Below, in pieces: positions 22,275 to 30,230 of a stretch of 64,000 bases of DNA. The stretch lies in contig JBIQHJ010000003.1 in the NCBI GenBank assembly GCA_044508625.1, positions 1 to 64,000 of the forward strand, written 5' to 3'. The stretch is from Castellaniella sp044508625. GTDB taxonomy: Bacteria; Pseudomonadota; Gammaproteobacteria; Burkholderiales; Burkholderiaceae_B. The notes beneath the pieces are model-generated. The model was not told the origin of the DNA. It made no database searches and worked only from the letters and a program-made list of their open reading frames with translations. The position numbers were made by a program, and so were the translations under genes. Within the stretch, counting starts at the first letter, position 1. Each line of letters starts with the position of its first letter.

Positions 22275-22316
22275 GGCTACGGGCCATCAATCCGCATCAC
22301 GAAAGGAATTCGCATC

Positions 22317-23477
22317 ATGCAGATCCCATCCCTCCGATTCCCTCGCCCCTCGGCCGGGCGCGCCCCGGCCCGGCTGGGCATGCTCGTCCTGTGCGCCGCG
22401 CTGGCCGCGTGTGCCGCCCCGGGCGGACAGCCGGGCAAGGCCGGTCCCGCCGCCGAGGCCGCCGCACAGGCCCCGGCCCGGCAGGCCGTGCTGCGCCGCG
22501 ACCTCGCACCCGGTCTCTATGAGCTGGTGGTGGCCGATGGCGACGTGTTCGTGGCCTCGGCGGGCGCGAGCTTCAAGGCCGACGAGGGCGGGGCGATCTA
22601 CCGGCTGGACCCGGACACCCTGGACACCAAGGCCGTCATCCGGACCGAGCGCAAGCCCTATGGGCTGGCCTATGATGCGCGCACGGATACGCTGTATGCC
22701 GGCAACACCCTGAACGGCATGGTGCAGGCCATCGACCTGAAGGCCGGACAGGCGGCCAGCTACCGGCTCGGCCAGGCCAAGGCCAAGGGCGGCTTCGAGC
22801 ACGTGCGCCAGATCGTGCTGGACACGGCGGGCGCCCGCATGTTCGTCACCAATCCCGACAAGGCGGGCAAGGTCTGGATCGTGGACCTCGAGCGCGGCGC
22901 CATCCTGCATACCGTGTCCGGCATCAGCAAATGGCCCACCGGCGCGGCCTACGACCCGGTCGCCAAGCGCCTGTACGTCGGCCAGGGCGGCGACTACGGG
23001 GTCACCGTCATCGATCCGGACAGCGGCAGCATCCTGCGCCGCTACGCGCTGGACGGCGCCGAGCCGTTCCTGGTGAACGTCGCGCTCGACGACAAGGGGA
23101 CGCGCCTGTTCGGCGCCGATGCCAACAGCGGCCGCCTGGTCGTCTTCGACACCGCGAGCGGCCGCATCCTGGCGACCGTGCCCGTGGGCGAAAGCGCGCT
23201 GGACGTGCTCTACAACCCGGTCCGCGACGAGATCTACCTGAGCAACCGGGGCGCCTCGCGCGCGCACCCGATGGGCACGGGCGCGATCACGGTGATCGAC
23301 GGCACGACATACGCCGTGAAAGCGCGCCACGACCTGCCGGCCCACCCGAACAGCCTGGCCCTGTCGGCCGACGGGCAGGTCCTGTTCGCCACGATCAAGG
23401 GACCGCACGACGACGAGCATCCCGCCTATCGGGCCGACGGCATGGAAAGCGTCGTGCGGATCGATCTGCGCGGATGA
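22317..23477 (+). CDS. Second YncE-like beta-propeller lipoprotein, between receptor and export genes
   Basis: The 386-residue protein has a lipoprotein signal (LAAC, Cys32), an Ala/Pro-rich linker and a beta-propeller with repeats such as YGLAYDARTDTLYAGNTLNG, ARMFVTNPDKAGKVWIVD, KRLYVGQGGDYGVTVIDPD and DEIYLSNRGASRAHPMGTG. A good site AAAGGA stands 9 nt before the ATG. It follows the receptor by 42 nt and its stop overlaps the macA-like start (ATGA), tying it to both receptor and exporter. It shares overall design with the protein at 4975-6099. Periplasmic binding or handling of the siderophore is a guess; the function is unknown. Confidence 0.86.
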   Translation: MQIPSLRFPRPSAGRAPARLGMLVLCAALAACAAPGGQPGKAGPAAEAAAQAPARQAVLRRDLAPGLYELVVADGDVFVASAGASFKADEGGAIYRLDPDTLDTKAVIRTERKPYGLAYDARTDTLYAGNTLNGMVQAIDLKAGQAASYRLGQAKAKGGFEHVRQIVLDTAGARMFVTNPDKAGKVWIVDLERGAILHTVSGISKWPTGAAYDPVAKRLYVGQGGDYGVTVIDPDSGSILRRYALDGAEPFLVNVALDDKGTRLFGADANSGRLVVFDTASGRILATVPVGESALDVLYNPVRDEIYLSNRGASRAHPMGTGAITVIDGTTYAVKARHDLPAHPNSLALSADGQVLFATIKGPHDDEHPAYRADGMESVVRIDLRG

Positions 23478-24709
23478 GGGGCGGGCCGGTGGCGGCGGCG
23501 TCCGGCGAGGGCCGCCGCTGGCGCGTCCTCGCCGCCTGGATCCTGCTGATCATGGCGGCGGCCGCCACGGCCGTCTGGGCCCGGCGCCCGGCGGCGCCCG
23601 CGTACGAGGTGGCGCGGGTCGAGCGCGGCGCGGTGCGCGCCACCGTCCATGCCCTGGGCACCCTGCAGCCTCGGCACTACGTGGACGTGGGCGCGCAGGT
23701 GTCCGGACAGATCCAGAAGATCCACGTCCAGCCGGGCGACACGGTCAGGCCGGGCCAGTTGCTGGTGGAGATCGATGCGTCCGTGCAGCAGGCCACCGTG
23801 GATGCGGGGCGCGCCTCGCTGGACGCCTTGCGCGCCCAGCTCGACGGGGCCCGGGCCGCCGCCGTCCTGGCGCGGGCGGACTCCGGGCGCCACCAGCGCC
23901 TGCTGCGGACCGGCGCCACCCCCGCCCAGCAGGCGGATACCGCGAGAGCCGAGCTGCTGGCCGCCGAAGCGGCCGTACGGCGCATCGAAGCCGACATCCG
24001 CCGCACCCGGGCCTCTCTGCAGGGCGACGAGGCGCTGCTGGGCTACAGCCGGATCTATGCGCCCATCGCCGGCACCGTGGTCTCGCTGGAGGCGCGGCCC
24101 GGCCAGACCCTGAACGCGACCTACCAGACGCCCAATCTGCTGCGCATCGCGGACCTGTCGGCCATGACCGTGTGGACCCAGGTGTCGGAGGCCGACATCT
24201 CGCGCCTGCGCGTGGGCATGGAGGCCGTGTTCACCACGCTGGCCCAGGATGGCCGGCAGTGGCGCGGCACGGTGCGCCAGGTGCTGCCCATGCCGCAGCC
24301 CGAGCCGGCCGCATCCACGGGCGGCACCGCCACGCAACCCGCGGCCGGCGCCAAGGCCGTGTTCTACACCGTGCTGTTCGACGTGCCCAATCCGGATCGC
24401 GCCCTGCTGCCCAAGATGAGCGCACAGGTGGCTTTCGTCACGCGCCAGGTCGAGGATGCCGTGCTGGCGCCCCTGGCGGCGCTGCGCCCGGCCGGAGACG
24501 AGGCCGGCGCCGGCATGGACCGGGGCGCCGAGGCCGTCCGGACCTACCGGGTCCGTGTGCTGGAGGATGGCCGCGCGGTCGAGCGGATCATCCGGATCGG
24601 CGCGCGCGACCGCCACGCGGCCGAAGTCCTGGAGGGGCTGGATGAAGGCGAGCTCCTCATCCTGGCCGATCGCGAACGGGGCGGCGGCATGCCCCGGTTC
24701 GTGCTGTGA
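23474..24709 (+). CDS. macA: MacA-type periplasmic adaptor (membrane fusion protein)
   Basis: The 411-residue protein has one N-terminal membrane anchor (about 20-38), a barrel-sandwich lipoyl half (YVDVGAQVSGQIQKIHVQPG near residue 70), a long alpha-helical hairpin (about 100-190), the second lipoyl half (YAPIAGTVVSLEARPGQTLN) and beta-barrel domains. It links the MacB-type transporter to a TolC-like outer-membrane channel. The start overlaps the lipoprotein stop (ATGA) and the stop overlaps the macB start (GTGA). By analogy with PvdR/PvdT of Pseudomonas, siderophore export or recycling is likely; no outer-membrane partner is encoded in this window. Confidence 0.9.
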   Translation: MRGGPVAAASGEGRRWRVLAAWILLIMAAAATAVWARRPAAPAYEVARVERGAVRATVHALGTLQPRHYVDVGAQVSGQIQKIHVQPGDTVRPGQLLVEIDASVQQATVDAGRASLDALRAQLDGARAAAVLARADSGRHQRLLRTGATPAQQADTARAELLAAEAAVRRIEADIRRTRASLQGDEALLGYSRIYAPIAGTVVSLEARPGQTLNATYQTPNLLRIADLSAMTVWTQVSEADISRLRVGMEAVFTTLAQDGRQWRGTVRQVLPMPQPEPAASTGGTATQPAAGAKAVFYTVLFDVPNPDRALLPKMSAQVAFVTRQVEDAVLAPLAALRPAGDEAGAGMDRGAEAVRTYRVRVLEDGRAVERIIRIGARDRHAAEVLEGLDEGELLILADRERGGGMPRFVL

Positions 24710-26757
24710 GCGCGCTGATCCGCCTGGAGGATGTCGGCAGGACCTACGGCGGCGCCGGGGGCGCGCCGGCCGCCCGGGCCTTGAGCGGCGTGTCCCTGTC
24801 CATCCGGGAAGGCGAATACGTCGCCATCGTCGGCGCCTCGGGTTCCGGGAAGTCCACGCTGATGCACATCCTGGGCTGCCTGGACCGGCCCGACAGCGGG
24901 ACCTACCGCTTTGAGGGCCGCGACGTCTCGGTCCTGGCGGCCGACGAGCGGGCCCGGCTGCGCCGGGAGGCCTTCGGCTTCGTGTTCCAGGGCTACCACT
25001 TGATCCCGGCCGACAGCGCGCTGGAAAATGCCGCGCTGCCGGCCCTCTACGCGGGGGAAGACCGCGCCCGCCGCGAGCGGCGGGCGGCCGCGCTGCTGGA
25101 ACGCCTGGGCATGGGCGCCCGGCTGGACCACCGGCCGGCCCAATTGTCCGGCGGCCAGCAGCAGCGCGTGTCGATCGCGCGCGCCCTGGCCAACGGCGGG
25201 CGCGTCATCCTGGCCGACGAGCCGACGGGCGCGCTGGATACACATAGCGGCGCCGAGGTCATGGCGCTGTTCGACGAATTGTCCGCCCAGGGCCACACGA
25301 TCATCCTCATCACCCACGACCCGCAGGTCGCCGCCCGCGCCCGGCGCATCATCGAGATCCGCGACGGGCGCGTGGTCGGCGATCGGCCCGTCGCAGGAGC
25401 TGCCGCATCGCCCGCCGCGCCGGAGGCGGCGTCCGCATCGGCCCCGGCGTGCGTGCCCTCGTCGGCATCGGCGGCGGCAGCCGGCACCTCTCCCCGCGCC
25501 GGGGCGCGTCCCGCGGACGCGCGGGGCAGGGGCGTGGAGGGCGAGCGGCTCCGCCCCGGCCACGCGCCCGCCGCCTCCGCCCTGGCCGAGGCCTGGCGCG
25601 CCGCCTGGCGGGCGATGGCGCTCAATCGCGTGCGCACCGCCCTGACGCTGCTGGGCATCGTGGCCGGCGTCGCCTCGGTCATCGTCATGCTCGCCATCGG
25701 CCGCGGCGCCAAGGAGCAGGTCGTGCGCCAGATGGGCGCCCTGGGCGCCGCCATCCTGTACGTGAGCGGCAGCGTCGCGCCCGAGGGCGGCGTGGCCGGC
25801 ATCGTCACCCTGGAAGACCTGGAGGCGGTGGCCGAGCTGCCCGAGATCGCGCGCGTCATGCCGGTGATCGGCGATCCGGCCATGCTGCGCCGCGGCGCGT
25901 ATTCGCGCCCCGTCTACATCGTCGCCAGCACGGCCGACCTGCCGGCCATCCACCGCTGGCCCGTTGCGCAGGGGCGCTTCCACATCGCGGCCGAAAACCG
26001 CGAACTGGCGCCCGTGGTCGTCCTGGGCAGCCGCTTGCGGGAACGGCTGCTGCCCGACGTGGACGATCCCATCGGCCACCTCGTCCTGATCGACGCCACC
26101 CCATTCGAAGTGATCGGCGTCATGAGCGCCAAGGGCGCCGAATCCGGATCGGAGAACTACGACGACCAGGCCTTCATTCCCTTCGACACCGGACGCGCGC
26201 GTGTCTTTACCGCCATCGGCGAGCCCGATTACGCCGTCATCGAGGCCCGTTCGCCGCAGGACGCGGTCGCCGCCGAGGCGGCCATGCGCGACCTGCTGCG
26301 CGCGCGCCATGGGCGCGAGAGCTTCAACATCAGCAACGCGGCCGCCAAGCTCCAGGCCGCCGCCCGGTCGCGCAACGCCATGACCCTGATGCTGGGCCTG
26401 ATCGCCGCCGTGTCCCTGCTGGTCGGCGGGATCGGCGTCATGAACGTCATGCTGATGACCGTGCGCGAGCGCACGCGCGAGATCGGCATCCGCATGGCGG
26501 TCGGCGCGCGCCAGCGCGACATCCGGCGCCAGTTCCTCACCGAAGCCGCCCTGGTGTCCCTGTGCGGCGGCGCAGCCGGCGTGGCGCTGGGCCTGGGCAT
26601 CGGGCTGGCCCTGCTGGCGGCGGGCGCCGAGCTGGTGTTCTCCCTGACCGCCATCCTCGGCGCCTTCGGCTGCGCCGTCGCCACGGGCCTGGTCTCGGGT
26701 CTGATGCCGGCCCGCGCGGCGGCGCGCCTCGACCCGGTGGCGGCACTGAATGGCTAG
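24706..26757 (+). CDS. macB: MacB-type ABC exporter (fused ATPase-permease)
   Basis: The 683-residue protein starts at a GTG that overlaps the macA stop. The N-terminal ATPase has Walker A GASGSGKST, signature LSGGQQQRVSIARAL and Walker B VILADEPTGALD. A low-complexity Ala/Pro linker (about 225-295) precedes the membrane part: one segment near 315 (TLLGIVAGVASVIVML), a large periplasmic domain (about 340-560) and three segments at the end including LLVGGIGVMNVMLMTVRERT. This is the MacB four-helix topology. It probably expels the catecholate siderophore or a recycled form; macrolide or lipoprotein substrates cannot be excluded from sequence alone. Confidence 0.92.
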   Translation: MSALIRLEDVGRTYGGAGGAPAARALSGVSLSIREGEYVAIVGASGSGKSTLMHILGCLDRPDSGTYRFEGRDVSVLAADERARLRREAFGFVFQGYHLIPADSALENAALPALYAGEDRARRERRAAALLERLGMGARLDHRPAQLSGGQQQRVSIARALANGGRVILADEPTGALDTHSGAEVMALFDELSAQGHTIILITHDPQVAARARRIIEIRDGRVVGDRPVAGAAASPAAPEAASASAPACVPSSASAAAAGTSPRAGARPADARGRGVEGERLRPGHAPAASALAEAWRAAWRAMALNRVRTALTLLGIVAGVASVIVMLAIGRGAKEQVVRQMGALGAAILYVSGSVAPEGGVAGIVTLEDLEAVAELPEIARVMPVIGDPAMLRRGAYSRPVYIVASTADLPAIHRWPVAQGRFHIAAENRELAPVVVLGSRLRERLLPDVDDPIGHLVLIDATPFEVIGVMSAKGAESGSENYDDQAFIPFDTGRARVFTAIGEPDYAVIEARSPQDAVAAEAAMRDLLRARHGRESFNISNAAAKLQAAARSRNAMTLMLGLIAAVSLLVGGIGVMNVMLMTVRERTREIGIRMAVGARQRDIRRQFLTEAALVSLCGGAAGVALGLGIGLALLAAGAELVFSLTAILGAFGCAVATGLVSGLMPARAAARLDPVAALNG

Positions 26758-26763
26758 AGCTGC

Positions 26764-26820
26764 GATGCCGCAACGATGAAGACGATGTGGCAGCGATGAA
26801 GACGGTGCCGCAGCGATGCG
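26764..26820. repeat. Short tandem repeat of 20 bp, just under three copies
   Basis: Units at 26764-26783, 26784-26803 and 26804-26820 share GATGCCGCAACGATGAAGAC with few changes. It begins six bases after the macB-like stop in the 284-bp gap before the second receptor gene. The rest of the gap holds the Fur box at 26952 and no gene. Confidence 0.7.
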
Positions 26821-26951
26821 CCCCGCACGGGTGCCCGCCCATGTCGATGCACCCGGCGCCGGAGGAGTTCGACGGCGCGCCTCGCGCACGGACGCCTGGT
26901 CTCTGCCCGCCCTCATCTCTGAATTCCCTGATTCATGTCAAATACAAGATT

Positions 26952-26970
26952 GATTCTGAGAATCGTTATC
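26952..26970. promoter_or_regulatory. Fur box upstream of the FepA/BfeA-like receptor
   Basis: The sequence matches the Fur consensus at 15 of 19 positions by eye, with an intact right half GTTATC. It lies 71 bp before the receptor ATG. A TTTATATTT stretch just downstream (26971-26980) is a plausible -10 region. Confidence 0.75.
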
Positions 26971-27041
26971 GTTTATATTTGTGAGGATTTTTTTCACCCG
27001 GATTTCGTACCGCAACACATACCGCAACACGAGGAACCCGC

Positions 27042-29318
27042 ATGATCGCCTTCAAGCCCAAAGGCTGCGCCCTGCCGCCCATCGGACTGCTCATGGCCCT
27101 GGGCCTGGCCGCCGCTCCGGTGGGGGCGCAGTCCTTCGATGATGTCGCCCAGCTCGAGCGCGTGGTCGTCAAGGCCGAGCAGGAGCTCAAGCAGACACCG
27201 GGCGCGTCCACCATCACCGCCGAGGACATCCAGAAATCCCCGCCCGCCACCGACGTCTCCGAAATCATCCGCACCATGCCGGGCGTGAACCTCACCGGCA
27301 ATTCCTCCAGCGGCCAGCGCGGCAACAACCGCCAGATCGACATCCGCGGCATGGGCCCGGAAAACACCCTCATCCTGATCGACGGCAAGCCGGTCTCGTC
27401 GCGCGGCTCGGTGCGTTTCGGCTGGCGCGGCGAGCGCGACACGCGCGGCGACACGAACTGGGTGCCGCCCGAGATGATCGAGCGCATCGAGGTCCTGCGC
27501 GGCCCGGCCGCCGCCCGCTACGGCAACGGCGCGGCCGGCGGCGTGGTCAACATCATCACCAAGCCGCCCGTCGACACGCTCACGGGCTCGGTCTCGACCT
27601 ACATCAACGTCCCGCATCACAGCGACGAGGGCTCGACCGCGCGCACGACCTTCAACCTGGCCGGCCCGCTCACGGACAGCCTGGACTTCCGCCTGTACGG
27701 CAGCGCGGCGAATTTCGAGGGCGATGCGTACGACATCAACGAGGGCCACGCCTCGGCGCGCGGCGGCGCCAACGCCGGGACCTTTCCCGCCGGGCGCGAG
27801 GGGTTCAAGAACCGCGATATCGCTGGCATACTGAGCTGGAAGCCCGCCGCCGGCCACAAGATCGACTTCGAGGCGAGCTACGGGCGCCAGGGCAATATCT
27901 ACGTCGGCGATACGCAAAACACCAACAGCAACGCCACCGTCAAATCCCAGCTCGGCAGCGAGACCAACCGCATCTATCGCCAGACCTACTCGATCACGCA
28001 CAACGGCGACTGGAATGCCGACACGCACACCCTGAGCTACTTCCAGTACGAGCAGACCCGCAACACCCGCCTGCTGGAAGGCCTGGCGGGAGGCACGGAG
28101 GGCATCTTCAACGATCCCGCCGCGGCGGGCCTCGGCGGCTATGGGGACATCGACTTGCGGACCCTGACGGCGCACACCGAATTGAACCGGCGCCTGAACT
28201 GGGGCGGGATCGACCAGATGGGCACCTTTGGCCTCGAGTGGGTGCGCCAGGACCTGGAGGACAATGCCTCGGACCTGAAGCAGCGCAATCCGCAGGCGCA
28301 GGTTCCCGCGCCGCTGGCGGCCTACCAGCCCAAGGCGCATGCGAACATCTATTCGGCGTTCGCCGAGGACAACCTGTACATCGGCGACCACTGGACCGTC
28401 ACGCCGGGCCTGCGTTTCGACCATCACAGCATCCACGGCAGCAACTGGAGCCCCTCGCTGAACCTGGCCTACCTGGTCAACGACCAATGGACGGTCAAGG
28501 CCGGCATCGCGCGGGCCTACAAGGCGCCGAACCTCTACCAGAGCAATTCCGGCTATGCGCTCTATAGCGCCGGGAACGGCTGCTGGGGCAATCCCTCGGG
28601 CGGCGGCAACGGCTGCTTCCTCATGGGCAATTCGGACCTCGAGGCGGAAACCAGCATCAACAAGGAACTGGGCGTCGAGTTCCGCAGCCCCGACGGCCTG
28701 GGCGCCAGCCTGACCTATTTCCACAACGACTACCGCGACAAGATCGAGGCCGGCCGCACGCCCGTGTCCTCTTTCGTGGTGGGCGGCAGGACGCAGAACG
28801 TCTTCCAATGGGAAAACATCCCGCGCGCCGTCGTCCAGGGCCTGGAAGGGAACCTGACCTGGCCCTTTGCGCAGGACTGGCTGTGGTCGACCAACGCCAC
28901 CTACATGATCGAGTCCAAGAACAAGGACACCGGCGAACACCTGTCCACCATCCCCGAGTACACCGTCAACAGCACGCTGGACTGGTCCGTGACCCCGGCC
29001 TGGTCCATGCGCGCCAAGGCCACCGTCTACGGCGAGCAGGAGGGCCCCAAGTATGACTACTACGGCCAGCCGCTGACCGGCAGCGCCACGGACAAGATTC
29101 CGCCCTACGCCATCTTCGGCCTGAGCACGCAGTACAAGTTCAGCAAGCACCTGCGCGTGACGATGGGCGTGGACAACGTGTTCGACAAGCGCCTGTTCCG
29201 CGCCGGGAACGCCATCGGGGTGAACCTCACCACGCCGAACTACATCTACGGCGCCGGCGCCTACACCTACAACCAGCCCGGCCGCACGTTCTTCCTCGAG
29301 GCCACGACCTCGTTCTGA
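27042..29318 (+). CDS. bfeA: TonB-dependent ferric-catecholate receptor (FepA/BfeA/PfeA-like)
   Basis: The 758-residue outer-membrane receptor should import ferric enterobactin or related catecholates. A signal peptide ends near PVGAQS, followed by a TonB box-like segment (ERVVVKAEQELKQ) and a plug with RTMPGVNLTGNSSSGQRGNN and IDIRGMGPENTLILIDGKPV. Next come GDTNWVPPEMIERIEVLRGP and a barrel that ends ...TTSF with terminal Phe. The plug phrases are characteristic of the FepA/BfeA/PfeA group. It has no STN domain, unlike the receptor at 19833. AGGA lies 7 nt before the ATG. The symbol reflects similarity to Bordetella BfeA, recognised by eye. Confidence 0.9.
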   Translation: MIAFKPKGCALPPIGLLMALGLAAAPVGAQSFDDVAQLERVVVKAEQELKQTPGASTITAEDIQKSPPATDVSEIIRTMPGVNLTGNSSSGQRGNNRQIDIRGMGPENTLILIDGKPVSSRGSVRFGWRGERDTRGDTNWVPPEMIERIEVLRGPAAARYGNGAAGGVVNIITKPPVDTLTGSVSTYINVPHHSDEGSTARTTFNLAGPLTDSLDFRLYGSAANFEGDAYDINEGHASARGGANAGTFPAGREGFKNRDIAGILSWKPAAGHKIDFEASYGRQGNIYVGDTQNTNSNATVKSQLGSETNRIYRQTYSITHNGDWNADTHTLSYFQYEQTRNTRLLEGLAGGTEGIFNDPAAAGLGGYGDIDLRTLTAHTELNRRLNWGGIDQMGTFGLEWVRQDLEDNASDLKQRNPQAQVPAPLAAYQPKAHANIYSAFAEDNLYIGDHWTVTPGLRFDHHSIHGSNWSPSLNLAYLVNDQWTVKAGIARAYKAPNLYQSNSGYALYSAGNGCWGNPSGGGNGCFLMGNSDLEAETSINKELGVEFRSPDGLGASLTYFHNDYRDKIEAGRTPVSSFVVGGRTQNVFQWENIPRAVVQGLEGNLTWPFAQDWLWSTNATYMIESKNKDTGEHLSTIPEYTVNSTLDWSVTPAWSMRAKATVYGEQEGPKYDYYGQPLTGSATDKIPPYAIFGLSTQYKFSKHLRVTMGVDNVFDKRLFRAGNAIGVNLTTPNYIYGAGAYTYNQPGRTFFLEATTSF

Positions 29319-29414
29319 GGCGCGTGCAGCGGCCGCCGGGGCTGTCCGCCCAGCGGCCATGTCCGATGCGCCGGTATCCAGCCGGCATTCAGCCGGTGTC
29401 CGTCCAGGCGGCGT

Positions 29415-30104
29415 CTAGGCGGCGGCCCCCTTGCGGGGCCGGCCGCGCGGGGCCGGCGCCACCCGACGCGAGGCCAGGCGCCCCAGGTGGGCGAGGAATA
29501 TGCGCTCGCCCAGCGCCCACTGGCCCAGGATCGCGGCCTCGATCTGCGCGCGCTGGCGGGCGTCCGCGCCCGCCTCCAGCCGCTGGCGGTAGCCGGCCTG
29601 GCGCGAGAACGGCGTGTTGCCTTCGTTCCAGTAGTCCATGTGGTCGACCAGCATGGGATCGGCGCGCAGGCCGATGTGCCCCGCCGCCGAGGACCACGGC
29701 CAGCGCGCCGGCGTGTCCACGTAGCCCAGCGCCGCCGGCAGGGATTCGAGCCAGACCATTGCCGGCAGCACCCAGCGGCCCGGCTCGAGCAGGGCGTTGT
29801 GGTAGCGGCCCTCGTAGGCGCGGCCGCGCTGCATGCCGGCCCCGATGCGGCGGCCCACGCCCTGGATCACGCGCGAGAGGCCCTGTGAGTCGGCGGGGGT
29901 GCCCAGCAGGCACAGGCGGTCGGGGGTGATCACCCACGCGTGCAGGGCGAGCCCGTGGCGCGCGACCTCCTGGCCCAGCCAGTCGCGCAGGCGCTCCATG
30001 TCGGCCGCCGGGGCGGGCTCGGAGGCCCGCGCAAAGGCTTGCGCGAAACAGGCCTGCGCCAGTTGGGGGATGCGCGGGGCGTAGAGACGAGGCAGTCGGG
30101 CCAT
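29415..30104 (-). CDS. RAYT-like (REP-associated transposase) relative with lost catalytic residues
   Basis: The 229-residue protein has the layout of Y1/IS200-like REP-associated tyrosine transposases: an N-terminal MARLPRLY start, the strand HAWVITPDRLCLLGTP (55-70), GRAYEGRYHNALLEP and a C-terminal RGRPRKG tail. In active members the strand reads roughly PNHVHLL; here positions 63-65 are Arg-Leu-Cys, so both metal-binding histidines are gone. The helix that normally carries the catalytic Tyr reads MVWLESLP, with Trp118 in its place. The frame is intact, suggesting a kept, non-transposing protein. The start at 30104 is the natural MARLPR start. It diverges from the fatty-acid genes; function unknown. 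Confidence 0.75.
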   Translation of the reverse strand: MARLPRLYAPRIPQLAQACFAQAFARASEPAPAADMERLRDWLGQEVARHGLALHAWVITPDRLCLLGTPADSQGLSRVIQGVGRRIGAGMQRGRAYEGRYHNALLEPGRWVLPAMVWLESLPAALGYVDTPARWPWSSAAGHIGLRADPMLVDHMDYWNEGNTPFSRQAGYRQRLEAGADARQRAQIEAAILGQWALGERIFLAHLGRLASRRVAPAPRGRPRKGAAA

Positions 30105-30230
30105 GAAATGGTCGGTATCCCGCGGAAGGGTGCGTCGACAGGGGAACGGCCCTATTATAGAAAGATGGCACGCCCCGCCGGGCGACCCGCGCGACCCGCG
30201 GGCCACACACAGGCAAGGATACGACACACT

